This document shows positions 1 through 5,242 of a stretch of DNA of 8,111 nt, piece after piece. This stretch comes from Pseudomonadota bacterium. GTDB taxonomy: Bacteria; Pseudomonadota; Alphaproteobacteria; Acetobacterales; Acetobacteraceae. Every line of letters begins with the position of its first letter. Position 1 is the stretch's first letter. The notes below the pieces were generated by a model that was not told where the DNA came from, did not search any database, and was given only the letters and a program-made list of their open reading frames with translations. Both the position numbers and the translations under genes were made by a program. The DNA lies in assembly GCA_021785335.1 (NCBI GenBank), contig JAJYFW010000062.1, positions 1 to 8,111 of the forward strand, written 5' to 3'.

Positions 1-852
1 CACCGCCGCCTTGCGCATCAGCGCCAGCACCCGCGCGTGCGGCAGCGCGCCGAGGAAGCGCACCCGCTCGCCGATGCCGAGGCGGGTGGCGAGCACCTCG
101 AGCCGGTGGCGCAACGGCCCGTCCCCCGCGACGAGCAGCGTCGCGCGCGCATGACGCGCCGGCAGCAGGGCGAGCGCGCGCAGCAGGAACTCCGTGCCCT
201 TCACCTCGACCAGGCGCGCGACGTGCAGGATTGTCGGCGTCTCCTCCGCCATCGCGCGCGGGCGGATCGCGGCGCAGTCCACGCCGATATAGTGCAGCCG
301 CGTGCGCGCCGGCGGGAAGCCGAGGCCGAGCAGGCGCTCGCGGATGAAGCCGGAGGCGCAGAGGAACAAATCGCCGCGCTCGGCAAGGCGGCGGCGGAAC
401 AGCGGGTAGCTGGCCCAGGCCGGCGAGGTGAGCAGCGCCGCCGTGGAGAGCGTGGCGTCGAAGCCGTGGAACGTGGTCACCAGCGGCACGTCCAGGCGGC
501 GCGCCAGTTCCATCGCGTAGACGCCCTCGATGCCGAAATGGGCGTGGATCAGCGCCGGCCGCCGCTCGCCCAGCAGGCGCAGGAACGGGCCCGGGTCGCG
601 CGAGAGCATCTGCCAGGCGACGGCGGGCAGGGTGCGCGCGGTCAGCCGGTCCGCGATCGCCAGGGACTGCGCGCCCTCCGGCCCGGCGCCGTGGCGCAGC
701 CGCCCGAGATAGAGCGGCCGGTAGCGCCGGAACTGTTGCGCCTGGCCGGCGATGAACGGCTCGGAGACGCGGAACAGGTTGTGGCGGAAGATGGCGATCT
801 CGCGCAGACAGGGCTCCCTTTCGCTGGCTTCGTGCCGGCCATTCCGGATCAC
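1..852 (-). CDS. Family GT4 glycosyltransferase, C-terminus cut by window edge
   Basis: Retaining glycosyltransferase of the GT-B fold (family 4, 'group 1'), expected to move a sugar from a nucleotide-sugar donor to a lipid or glycan acceptor at the cytoplasmic membrane face. The frame is open for 284 codons and runs off the left edge without a stop. Visible marks, numbered from GTG 852: an N-terminal Rossmann strand with IAIFRHNLF just after the start, HFGIEGVYA (about 105-113), TFHGFD (127-132), the inter-domain HVARLVEVKG (210-219), GDGPLRHRLE (243-252) and FLGALPHARV (266-275), all typical of GT4. The C-terminal E-x7-E donor motif would lie outside the window. GTG 852 is the conventional start choice. 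It has no good ribosome site, whereas AAGGAG lies 6-7 bases before an in-frame CTG at 807, closer to where the family's first beta strand begins. Donor and acceptor cannot be told. It stands divergent from the DUF2141 gene, and the sphingolipid and inositol genes nearby make a lipid acceptor plausible (inference). Confidence 0.88.
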   Translation of the reverse strand, partial: MIRNGRHEASEREPCLREIAIFRHNLFRVSEPFIAGQAQQFRRYRPLYLGRLRHGAGPEGAQSLAIADRLTARTLPAVAWQMLSRDPGPFLRLLGERRPALIHAHFGIEGVYAMELARRLDVPLVTTFHGFDATLSTAALLTSPAWASYPLFRRRLAERGDLFLCASGFIRERLLGLGFPPARTRLHYIGVDCAAIRPRAMAEETPTILHVARLVEVKGTEFLLRALALLPARHARATLLVAGDGPLRHRLEVLATRLGIGERVRFLGALPHARVLALMRKAAV

Positions 853-1006
853 GCTATGCGCCGGCCCCCGACCGGGCAAGGCAGGGCCGCGCCCGCCGCG
901 CTTGCCCCGGCCGCGGCGGCGGCGATAGAAACCGGCCCGTATCAATGACGGCTCGGACGCTTCCACCGCGAGGGGGCGTGGTGGCGGCCGGGAACGAGAC
1001 GAACGA
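853..1006. other. Divergent intergenic region, GT4 / DUF2141
   Basis: These 154 bases separate two divergently transcribed genes, so promoters for both should lie here. I see only poor matches: TTGCCC (902-907), 16 bases, then GATAGA (924-929) on the plus strand. No clear dyad or repeat stands out. The minus-strand frame of the GT4 gene stays open through the region (with an in-frame TTG near 944), so a longer GT4 N-terminus is possible, but its Arg/Gly/Pro-rich translation looks non-coding. Confidence 0.4.
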
Positions 1007-1516
1007 ATGGACGTGACTTTCCGTGCCTTCACGGCACGTGCCTGGACTCCCGTGGCGGCCCTGCTTCTGGCCCTGACCGGCTTCGCCCAGCCGGCGCGGG
1101 CGCAGCCTGCGCACGCCTGCACGCCGGGCGACCCCGCCCCGGTGCGGCTCGACATCAGCGTCAGCGGCGCGCGCTCGACCAAGGGCAACATCACCATCGC
1201 GATCTACCCCAACGACGCGAAGCATTTCCTCGACGGCAAGTACAAGCTGGCGCGCCAGGCGCTGCCGGTGACGCTGCCGGTGACGCATGCCTGCTTCGCC
1301 TTCGCCGAGCCCGGCTATTACGCCGTGGCGCTGTTCCACGACCACGACAACAGCGGCAAGTTCAAGACGACGATGCTGGGCCTGCCGGCCGAGGGCTACG
1401 GTTTTTCCAACAACCCGAAGCTCGTGCTCGGCCCGCCGGGGCTCAAGCGGGTCCGCTTCAAGGCGCATCCGGGCGTCAACCGCGTCGTGGTGCACATGCA
1501 GCATTACGGCGGCTGA
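1007..1516 (+). CDS. Secreted DUF2141 domain protein
   Basis: A 169-residue protein with a Sec signal peptide: basic start, hydrophobic core at about 14-26 (WTPVAALLLALTG) and a likely signal peptidase I site after ARA at 30-32. The mature part matches the DUF2141 pattern: an Ig-like beta start (VRLDISVSGARSTKGNITIAIYP, 46-68), then the hallmark GYYAVALFHDHDNSGKF (103-119) and GLPAEGYGFSNNP (125-137). DHDNSG at 112-117 resembles a calcium-binding loop. Two cysteines (38 and 96) in the exported part could form a disulfide. Length fits the family once the signal is removed. No biochemical function is established for DUF2141, so I propose none. ATG 1007 is chosen because it places the signal peptide at the N-terminus; only a weak GA-rich ribosome site precedes it. 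The gene stands alone, divergent from GT4 and convergent with the serine palmitoyltransferase. Confidence 0.88.
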   Translation: MDVTFRAFTARAWTPVAALLLALTGFAQPARAQPAHACTPGDPAPVRLDISVSGARSTKGNITIAIYPNDAKHFLDGKYKLARQALPVTLPVTHACFAFAEPGYYAVALFHDHDNSGKFKTTMLGLPAEGYGFSNNPKLVLGPPGLKRVRFKAHPGVNRVVVHMQHYGG

Positions 1517-1518
1517 CC

Positions 1519-1534
1519 GGGGGACCGATCCCCC
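1519..1534. terminator. GC hairpin between convergent genes, possible terminator
   Basis: GGGGGA (1519-1524) and TCCCCC (1529-1534) form a perfect 6-bp stem closed by a CCGA loop, starting two bases after the DUF2141 stop codon and within the 50-base gap to the end of the oppositely oriented serine palmitoyltransferase gene. No T-run follows on either strand, so it is not a textbook intrinsic terminator. Position is the main support. Confidence 0.35.
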
Positions 1535-1566
1535 CTCCCCGCCAACCCGCTCAGCCCGCCGCGCGC

Positions 1567-2784
1567 TCAGCCCGCCGCCCTGGCCCGCTCCGGCGCGATC
1601 AGGCCAAGCTCCCGCCCCACGGCGGCGAACATGTCGAGCGCGCGGTCAATCTGTTCGCGCGTGTGCGCGGCGCTCACCGAGGAGCGCAGCAGCGCCAGCC
1701 CGCGCGGGGTGGCCGGCGGCAGGCTGACATTGGTGTAGAGCCCGGCCGCGAGCAGGCGGGACCAGAAGGCGAAGGCAATTTCCGGCCCCGGCATGATCGC
1801 CGAGACCACGGGGTTCGGCTCCGGCCCCAGCGTGAAGCCGAGGTCCACGAGCCCGGCATAGAGCTGGCGCGCGTTCTCCATCAGGCGCTGGCGCAGCGCC
1901 GGGCGGGCGCGCAACTGGCGCAGCGCCTCCAGCGTCGCGGCGATGACCGAAGGCGGCGGCGAGGCGGTGAACATGTACGGGCGGCTGACCACCCGCAGGA
2001 TGTCGAACCCCTCCATGTCGCTGACGCAGAAGCCGCCGACGCCGCCGAGGCTCTTGGAGAAGGTGCCGACGATGAAGTCGCACTCCGCCTCCACCCCCGC
2101 CGCCTCCGCGAGCCCGCGCCCGCTGGCGCCGAGCACGCCGAGCGAATGCGCCTCGTCCACCACGAGATAGGCGCCGAACTCCCGCTTCACCGCGGCGAAG
2201 GCGGCGAGCGGGGCGGTGTCGCCCAGCATCGAGTAGATGCCCTCGACGACGATGATCTTGTCCCCCGGCGTGTCGGCCAGCCGGCGCAGCCGGGCCGCGA
2301 GGTCGGCGGGGTCGTTGTGGCGGAACCGCGTCACCTGCGCCTGGCCGAGCTTCGCGCCGTCGTAGATGCTGGCGTGGCAGTCGGCGTCGAGCAGCAGGTG
2401 GTCGTGCTTGCCGGCGATGGCGGAGAGGATGCCGAGGTTCGCCTGGTAGCCCGTGGAGAACACCATGCCGTGCCTGCGGCCGTAGAAATCCGCCAGCGCG
2501 CGCTCGAGGTCGCGGTGCCCCTGGTAGCTGCCGTTGGCGATGCGCGAGCCGGTGGTGCCGCTGCCGAGCGCCTGCAGCGCCTCGACGGCGCTCGCGACCA
2601 CCGCCTTGTCGTAGGTCAGGCCGAGATAGTTGTTGGTGCCGAGCAGCAGGATCTCGCGGTTGCCGATCAGCGCCTCGGTGGGCGAGACCACGCGGTCGAA
2701 GACGATGCTGAAAGGGTTGTCGCCCGCGCTCTCGTGGCGCTCGTAGGCCGCCCGCAGGGGCGCGAACTTGTCGAACAGCGCCAT
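1567..2784 (-). CDS. spt: Serine palmitoyltransferase (alpha-oxoamine synthase)
   Basis: PLP enzyme condensing L-serine with an acyl thioester to give 3-ketosphinganine, the committed step of sphingolipid synthesis. The 405 residues match soluble bacterial serine palmitoyltransferase length. Visible: GTNNYLGL (49-56), GSGTTGSRIANGSYQGH (74-90), DADCHASIYDG (133-143) with the PLP-stacking His137, DEAHSLGVLG (210-219) with Asp210 and His213, the Schiff-base lysine K244 in GTFSKSLGG, SRPYMFTASPPP (267-278), and PPATPRGLALLRSS (356-369) carrying the C-terminal arginine (R367) region typical of this enzyme. Paralogues (5-aminolevulinate synthase, 8-amino-7-oxononanoate synthase, glycine C-acetyltransferase) share the fold. 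The PPATPxGxxLLR motif and the acyl carrier protein gene only 4 bases upstream favour serine palmitoyltransferase, as in the sphingolipid locus of Caulobacter. Translation is probably coupled to that gene. Ceramide synthase and the keto-reductase are not in the window. Confidence 0.9.
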   Translation of the reverse strand: MALFDKFAPLRAAYERHESAGDNPFSIVFDRVVSPTEALIGNREILLLGTNNYLGLTYDKAVVASAVEALQALGSGTTGSRIANGSYQGHRDLERALADFYGRRHGMVFSTGYQANLGILSAIAGKHDHLLLDADCHASIYDGAKLGQAQVTRFRHNDPADLAARLRRLADTPGDKIIVVEGIYSMLGDTAPLAAFAAVKREFGAYLVVDEAHSLGVLGASGRGLAEAAGVEAECDFIVGTFSKSLGGVGGFCVSDMEGFDILRVVSRPYMFTASPPPSVIAATLEALRQLRARPALRQRLMENARQLYAGLVDLGFTLGPEPNPVVSAIMPGPEIAFAFWSRLLAAGLYTNVSLPPATPRGLALLRSSVSAAHTREQIDRALDMFAAVGRELGLIAPERARAAG

Positions 2785-2788
2785 GCGC

Positions 2789-3040
2789 TTACGCGACGAC
2801 CTTGAGCCCGCCGAGGGTGCTCACGAGATCGCCGAGCGTCTCGATCTCGGCGATCTTGTCGAGGGGCACGGTGATATCCAGCCGGTCCTCGATCTCCATC
2901 ACGAAATCCATCACCGCGACGGAATCGAGGCCGAGGTCGGTGACGATGTTGGTGGCGTCGGAAAGCTCGGCCGGAGGGTTGGGGGACGCGCGCAGGACGT
3001 CGAAGACGACCTCGCGGATATGCTCGACCGATGTGTCCAT
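2789..3040 (-). CDS. Acyl carrier protein dedicated to sphingolipid synthesis
   Basis: An 83-residue acidic helical protein with the carrier-protein signature DLGLDSVAVMDFVMEIED (35-52). Ser40 in the GLDS motif is the 4'-phosphopantetheine attachment site. Length and predicted helix order fit a stand-alone carrier. It differs from housekeeping AcpP (no DSLD-type sequence; the helix II start is DSVAV) and does not sit in a fatty-acid gene cluster. It is first in a two-gene unit, its TAA ending 4 bases before the ATG of serine palmitoyltransferase. This matches the carrier/SPT pairing known from alphaproteobacterial sphingolipid loci, where the carrier supplies the acyl group for condensation with serine. 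That role is inferred from neighbourhood. The ATG at 3040 is preceded by GGCGGGG only 3-4 bases away, a usable but not ideal ribosome site. Confidence 0.9.
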   Translation of the reverse strand: MDTSVEHIREVVFDVLRASPNPPAELSDATNIVTDLGLDSVAVMDFVMEIEDRLDITVPLDKIAEIETLGDLVSTLGGLKVVA

Positions 3041-3159
3041 GTACCCCGCCGCCGGCCCGAAAGACTTCCGATTGACCCGCGCACCGACCCCCTTGCCGCG
3101 CCCCCGGCGCCGGCCTGGAGGGGCCGCGCCAACGGGGCGAACATTGCCGGAATCTCAGC

Positions 3160-3187
3160 GCCACGTGAACGAAACTGATGACGTGGC
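3160..3187. promoter_or_regulatory. Inverted repeat, putative operator
   Basis: GCCACGT (3160-3166) and its exact reverse complement ACGTGGC (3181-3187) are separated by 14 bases, a 21-base centre-to-centre distance, about two helical turns, as expected for a dimeric regulator. The dyad overlaps the proposed -10 element of the minus-strand carrier protein promoter, where bound protein would repress. The regulator is unknown. Confidence 0.45.
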
Positions 3188-3203
3188 GGTGACACCGCGT
3201 CAA
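3175..3203 (-). promoter_or_regulatory. Candidate sigma-70 promoter for the carrier protein / SPT unit
   Basis: Read on the minus strand, TTGACG (3203-3198, five of six to the -35 consensus) is followed after 17 bases by CATCAG (3180-3175, three of six to the -10 consensus). Transcription would start near 3168, giving a leader of about 128 bases before the ATG at 3040. The -35 is good, the -10 weak. Confidence 0.4.
3186..3198. promoter_or_regulatory. 13-bp perfect palindrome in promoter spacer
   Basis: GCGGTG-A-CACCGC is a perfect 6-1-6 inverted repeat. It abuts and slightly overlaps the right arm of the 3160-3187 dyad and sits between the proposed -35 and -10 of the minus-strand promoter. 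It could be a second operator. A chance palindrome is possible in GC-rich DNA, but the GTGACAC core is not pure G/C. Confidence 0.35.
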
Positions 3204-3228
3204 GTTGATTGCGCGGGGCGGGGCTGGG

Positions 3229-3254
3229 GCGCCCAGGCGGGAGCGCCCAGGCGG
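3229..3254. repeat. Tandem 12-base direct repeat
   Basis: GCGCCCAGGCGG occurs at 3229-3240 and again, identical, at 3243-3254, a 14-base period with GA between. It lies about 100 bases upstream of the inositol phosphate synthase start and upstream of its proposed promoter. It may be a paired regulator site or a replication-slippage duplication; the sequence alone cannot decide. Confidence 0.55.
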
Positions 3255-3282
3255 CAGTGGGGGAGCCCGCTTGCCTTGCACG

Positions 3283-3312
3283 CTGCCGGGCCGCATAGAG
3301 CATCGTTACAAT
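3283..3312 (+). promoter_or_regulatory. Candidate promoter for the inositol operon
   Basis: TACAAT (3307-3312) matches the -10 consensus at five of six positions and lies in the most AT-rich patch of the gap. An 18-base spacer leads back to CTGCCG (3283-3288), only three of six to the -35, so an activator may be needed. Transcription would start near 3319, about 39 bases before the ATG. Confidence 0.4.
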
Positions 3313-3348
3313 TCAGGGACTCGGGCGCGGGGCAAAACCGCCCGGATC

Positions 3349-3354
3349 AGGTGA
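3349..3354 (+). promoter_or_regulatory. Ribosome binding site of inositol phosphate synthase
   Basis: AGGTGA matches the anti-Shine-Dalgarno extension, with its AGG core 6 bases before ATG 3358. It is the clearest ribosome site in the window and fixes this start codon. Confidence 0.75.
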
Positions 3355-3357
3355 AAT

Positions 3358-4485
3358 ATGGCTAAAAAAGGCGGCATCCGCATCGCGATCGCGGGGATCG
3401 GCAACTGCGCCAGTTCGCTGATCCAGGGCATCCATTACTACACGCCCGAGCGTTGTCGCGACGGCGTGGTGGGGCTGATGCACCGCGAGATCGGCGGCTA
3501 CCTGCCCTGCGACATCAGCGTGGTCGCCGCCTTCGACATCGACGCCCGCAAGGTCGGCCGCGACCTCGCGGAGGCGATCTTCGCCAGGCCCAACTGCACC
3601 AAGGTCTTCCAGCCCGACATCCCGCGGACGGGCGTGATCGTGCGGATGGGCCAGGTGCTCGACGGCATCTCCGAGCACATGGCCGACTACGCCGAGGACC
3701 GCACTTTCGTCCGCGCCGGGGCGCCCGAGCTTTCCAGGGCCGAGATCGTCGCCGAACTGCGCCGCAGCGGGGCGGAGATCCTGCTCAACTACATGCCCGT
3801 GGGCTCCGAGCAGGCGGCGCGGTTCTACGCCGAATGCGCGCTCGAGGCCGGGTGCGCCTTCATCAACAACATGCCGGTGTTCATCGCCAGCGACCCGGCG
3901 TTCGCCGAGCGCTTCAAGGCGCGCGGCCTGCCCATCGTGGGCGACGACATCAAGAGCCAGGTGGGCGCGACCATCACACACCGCGTGCTGACGGACCTGT
4001 TCGCCAAGCGCGGCGTGAAGCTGCTGCGGACCTACCAGCTCAACACCGGCGGCAACACCGACTTCCTCAACATGAAGAACCAACGCCGGCTCGCGTCCAA
4101 GAAGACGTCCAAGACCGAGGCGGTGCAGGCGGTGGCGAAGAAGCGCATCGAGGACGAGAACATCCATGTCGGCCCGAGCGACTACGTGCCGTGGCAGAAC
4201 GACAACAAGGTCTGCTTCATCCGCATGGAGGGGCTGCTGTTCGGCGACGTGCCGATGGATCTGGAACTGCGCCTCTCGGTCGAGGATTCGCCCAACTCCG
4301 CGGGCGTGGTCATCGACATGATCCGCTGCTGCAAGCTGGCGCTGGAAAACGGCATCGGCGGCGTTCTCGAAGGTCCGGCGGCCTATTTCTGCAAGCACCC
4401 GCCGGTGCAGTTCACCGACGACGTGGCATACCAGATGACCGAGAACTTCATCCGCGCGAGCAGCATCAAGCTCGCCGTGCGATGA
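3358..4485 (+). CDS. ino1: myo-Inositol-1-phosphate synthase
   Basis: NAD-dependent cytosolic enzyme that cyclises D-glucose 6-phosphate to 1L-myo-inositol 1-phosphate, the only de novo route to inositol. The 375 residues fit the short prokaryotic (actinobacterial/archaeal) form rather than the roughly 510-residue eukaryotic one. Visible: the dinucleotide fold GIGNCASSLIQG (13-24), VVAAFDIDARKVG (55-67), LNYMPVGSE (143-151), PVFIASDP (173-180), GDDIKSQVGATITHRVL (195-211), LNTGGNTDFLNM (228-239), SKKTSKTEAV (247-256) with active-site lysines, and DSPNSAGVVIDMIR (310-323). All are close to the Mycobacterium enzyme and none of the signature motifs is missing. The start is set by AGGTGA at 3349. 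Its TGA overlaps the ATG of the next gene (ATGA), implying translational coupling with the cytidylyltransferase. It is divergent from the sphingolipid pair. The family call is secure; the end product of the pathway is inferred. Confidence 0.95.
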   Translation: MAKKGGIRIAIAGIGNCASSLIQGIHYYTPERCRDGVVGLMHREIGGYLPCDISVVAAFDIDARKVGRDLAEAIFARPNCTKVFQPDIPRTGVIVRMGQVLDGISEHMADYAEDRTFVRAGAPELSRAEIVAELRRSGAEILLNYMPVGSEQAARFYAECALEAGCAFINNMPVFIASDPAFAERFKARGLPIVGDDIKSQVGATITHRVLTDLFAKRGVKLLRTYQLNTGGNTDFLNMKNQRRLASKKTSKTEAVQAVAKKRIEDENIHVGPSDYVPWQNDNKVCFIRMEGLLFGDVPMDLELRLSVEDSPNSAGVVIDMIRCCKLALENGIGGVLEGPAAYFCKHPPVQFTDDVAYQMTENFIRASSIKLAVR

Positions 4486-5198
4486 AGTGCCTGATCGTCG
4501 CGGCCGGCCAGGGCACGCGGCTGCGCGAGAAGGGCGACCTCAAGCCGCTGATCCCGATCAAGGGCGCGCCGCTCATCGGGCACGTCATCGCGCGCGCGCT
4601 CGCCGCCGGCATCGACGAGTTCGTCGTGGTCAGCGGCTGGCGCGGCGAGGAACTGCGCCAGGCGCTCGACGCCATCGCCGCGCGCGAGAAAATCCGCATC
4701 GCGCACGTCGCCAACGACGAGTGGAACCGCGCCAACGGCGTCTCCGTGCACAAGGCAAGCGCGGCGCTGGACGGGCCGTTCCTGCTCACCATGTGCGACC
4801 ACCTGGTGGACCCCGGCATCTTCCGCGCCCTGCTCGCCGCGCCGCGCGAGCCGGACACGGTGACGCTGGCGGTGGACTTCAAGACCGGCAGCGACCTGCA
4901 CGACCCCGAGGACGTGACGCGCGTGAAGTGCGAGGACGGGCGGATCCTGCACATCGGCAAGGTGATCCGCGACTTCAACGCCTTCGACACCGGCGTCTTT
5001 CTCTGCACGCCCGCGATGTTCGCTGGCCTGGAAAAAAGCCAGGCGGAGGGCGACGACAGCATCTCCGGCGCGATGAACGTGCTGGCGCGCGAGGGCAAGG
5101 CGCGCGCCTTCGACATCGGTGAGCGCCTGTGGATCGACGTCGACGACCCGGTGGCCTTCGGCAAGGCCGAGCGGCTGCTGCACGCGGGGCGGCTCTGA
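4482..5198 (+). CDS. Inositol-1-phosphate cytidylyltransferase-like NTP transferase
   Basis: A 238-residue nucleotidyltransferase of the GT-A/MobA-like sugar-nucleotide fold, likely joining CTP and inositol 1-phosphate to give CDP-inositol and pyrophosphate. Visible: the nucleotide loop LIVAAGQGTRLRE (4-16), KPLIPI (21-26), NGVSVHKA (85-92), the metal-binding LLTMCDHLVD (101-110) with Asp106, FDTGVF (168-173) and LWIDVDDP (216-223) with a second acidic site. The NG-x-S and CDH patterns resemble the cytidylyltransferase half of the bifunctional IPCT/DIPP synthase of thermophiles. The clinching evidence is position: the ATG overlaps the stop of inositol phosphate synthase and a CDP-alcohol transferase follows at once. 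In the fused enzymes the two domains occur in this same order. Alternatives are a phosphocholine or other polyol-phosphate cytidylyltransferase, but inositol phosphate is made by the gene it is coupled to. No strong ribosome site is seen, consistent with coupling. Confidence 0.82.
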   Translation: MKCLIVAAGQGTRLREKGDLKPLIPIKGAPLIGHVIARALAAGIDEFVVVSGWRGEELRQALDAIAAREKIRIAHVANDEWNRANGVSVHKASAALDGPFLLTMCDHLVDPGIFRALLAAPREPDTVTLAVDFKTGSDLHDPEDVTRVKCEDGRILHIGKVIRDFNAFDTGVFLCTPAMFAGLEKSQAEGDDSISGAMNVLAREGKARAFDIGERLWIDVDDPVAFGKAERLLHAGRL

Positions 5199-5242
5199 AC
5201 GAAACCGTAACGACGCCGGCGGCGGAGCCGGCGCGCCGGGCG

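Larger units (their letters stand above)
3041..3357. other. Divergent regulatory region, sphingolipid / inositol operons
   Basis: This 317-base gap lies between the carrier protein and inositol phosphate synthase start codons. It is the only long non-coding stretch in the window. It is somewhat less uniformly GC-rich than its flanks around 3141-3210 and 3300-3360, where the promoter-like elements listed separately fall. It also contains an inverted repeat, a compact palindrome and a 12-base direct repeat. I see no convincing small gene in it: the open frames crossing it have Arg/Pro/Gly-rich, non-protein-like translations. Confidence 0.7.

Noticed and set aside
37..948. Long plus-strand open frame (303 codons) over the glycosyltransferase
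   Set aside because: Its translation is Arg/Glu/Gln/Ala-rich with no recognisable fold. The minus strand carries clear GT4 motifs; this is an antisense shadow of GC-rich DNA.
1663..2805. 380-codon plus-strand open frame opposite serine palmitoyltransferase
   Set aside because: Low-complexity Arg/Glu/Val/Ala translation. The opposite strand has all PLP-enzyme motifs, so this is a shadow.
3104..3113. 10-bp palindrome CCGGCGCCGG in the leader of the carrier protein gene
   Set aside because: Pure G/C palindromes of this size are expected by chance in such GC-rich DNA and nothing else marks it.
3313..4398. 361-codon minus-strand open frame opposite inositol phosphate synthase
   Set aside because: His/Asp/Val-rich antisense translation without motifs; the sense strand is an unambiguous synthase.
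3453..4481. In-frame open extension upstream of the cytidylyltransferase, apparently giving a 581-residue protein
   Set aside because: This stretch is the inositol phosphate synthase gene read in another frame (His/Arg/Pro-rich). The cytidylyltransferase motif LIVAAGQGTRL begins three residues after ATG 4482, so the true start is there.
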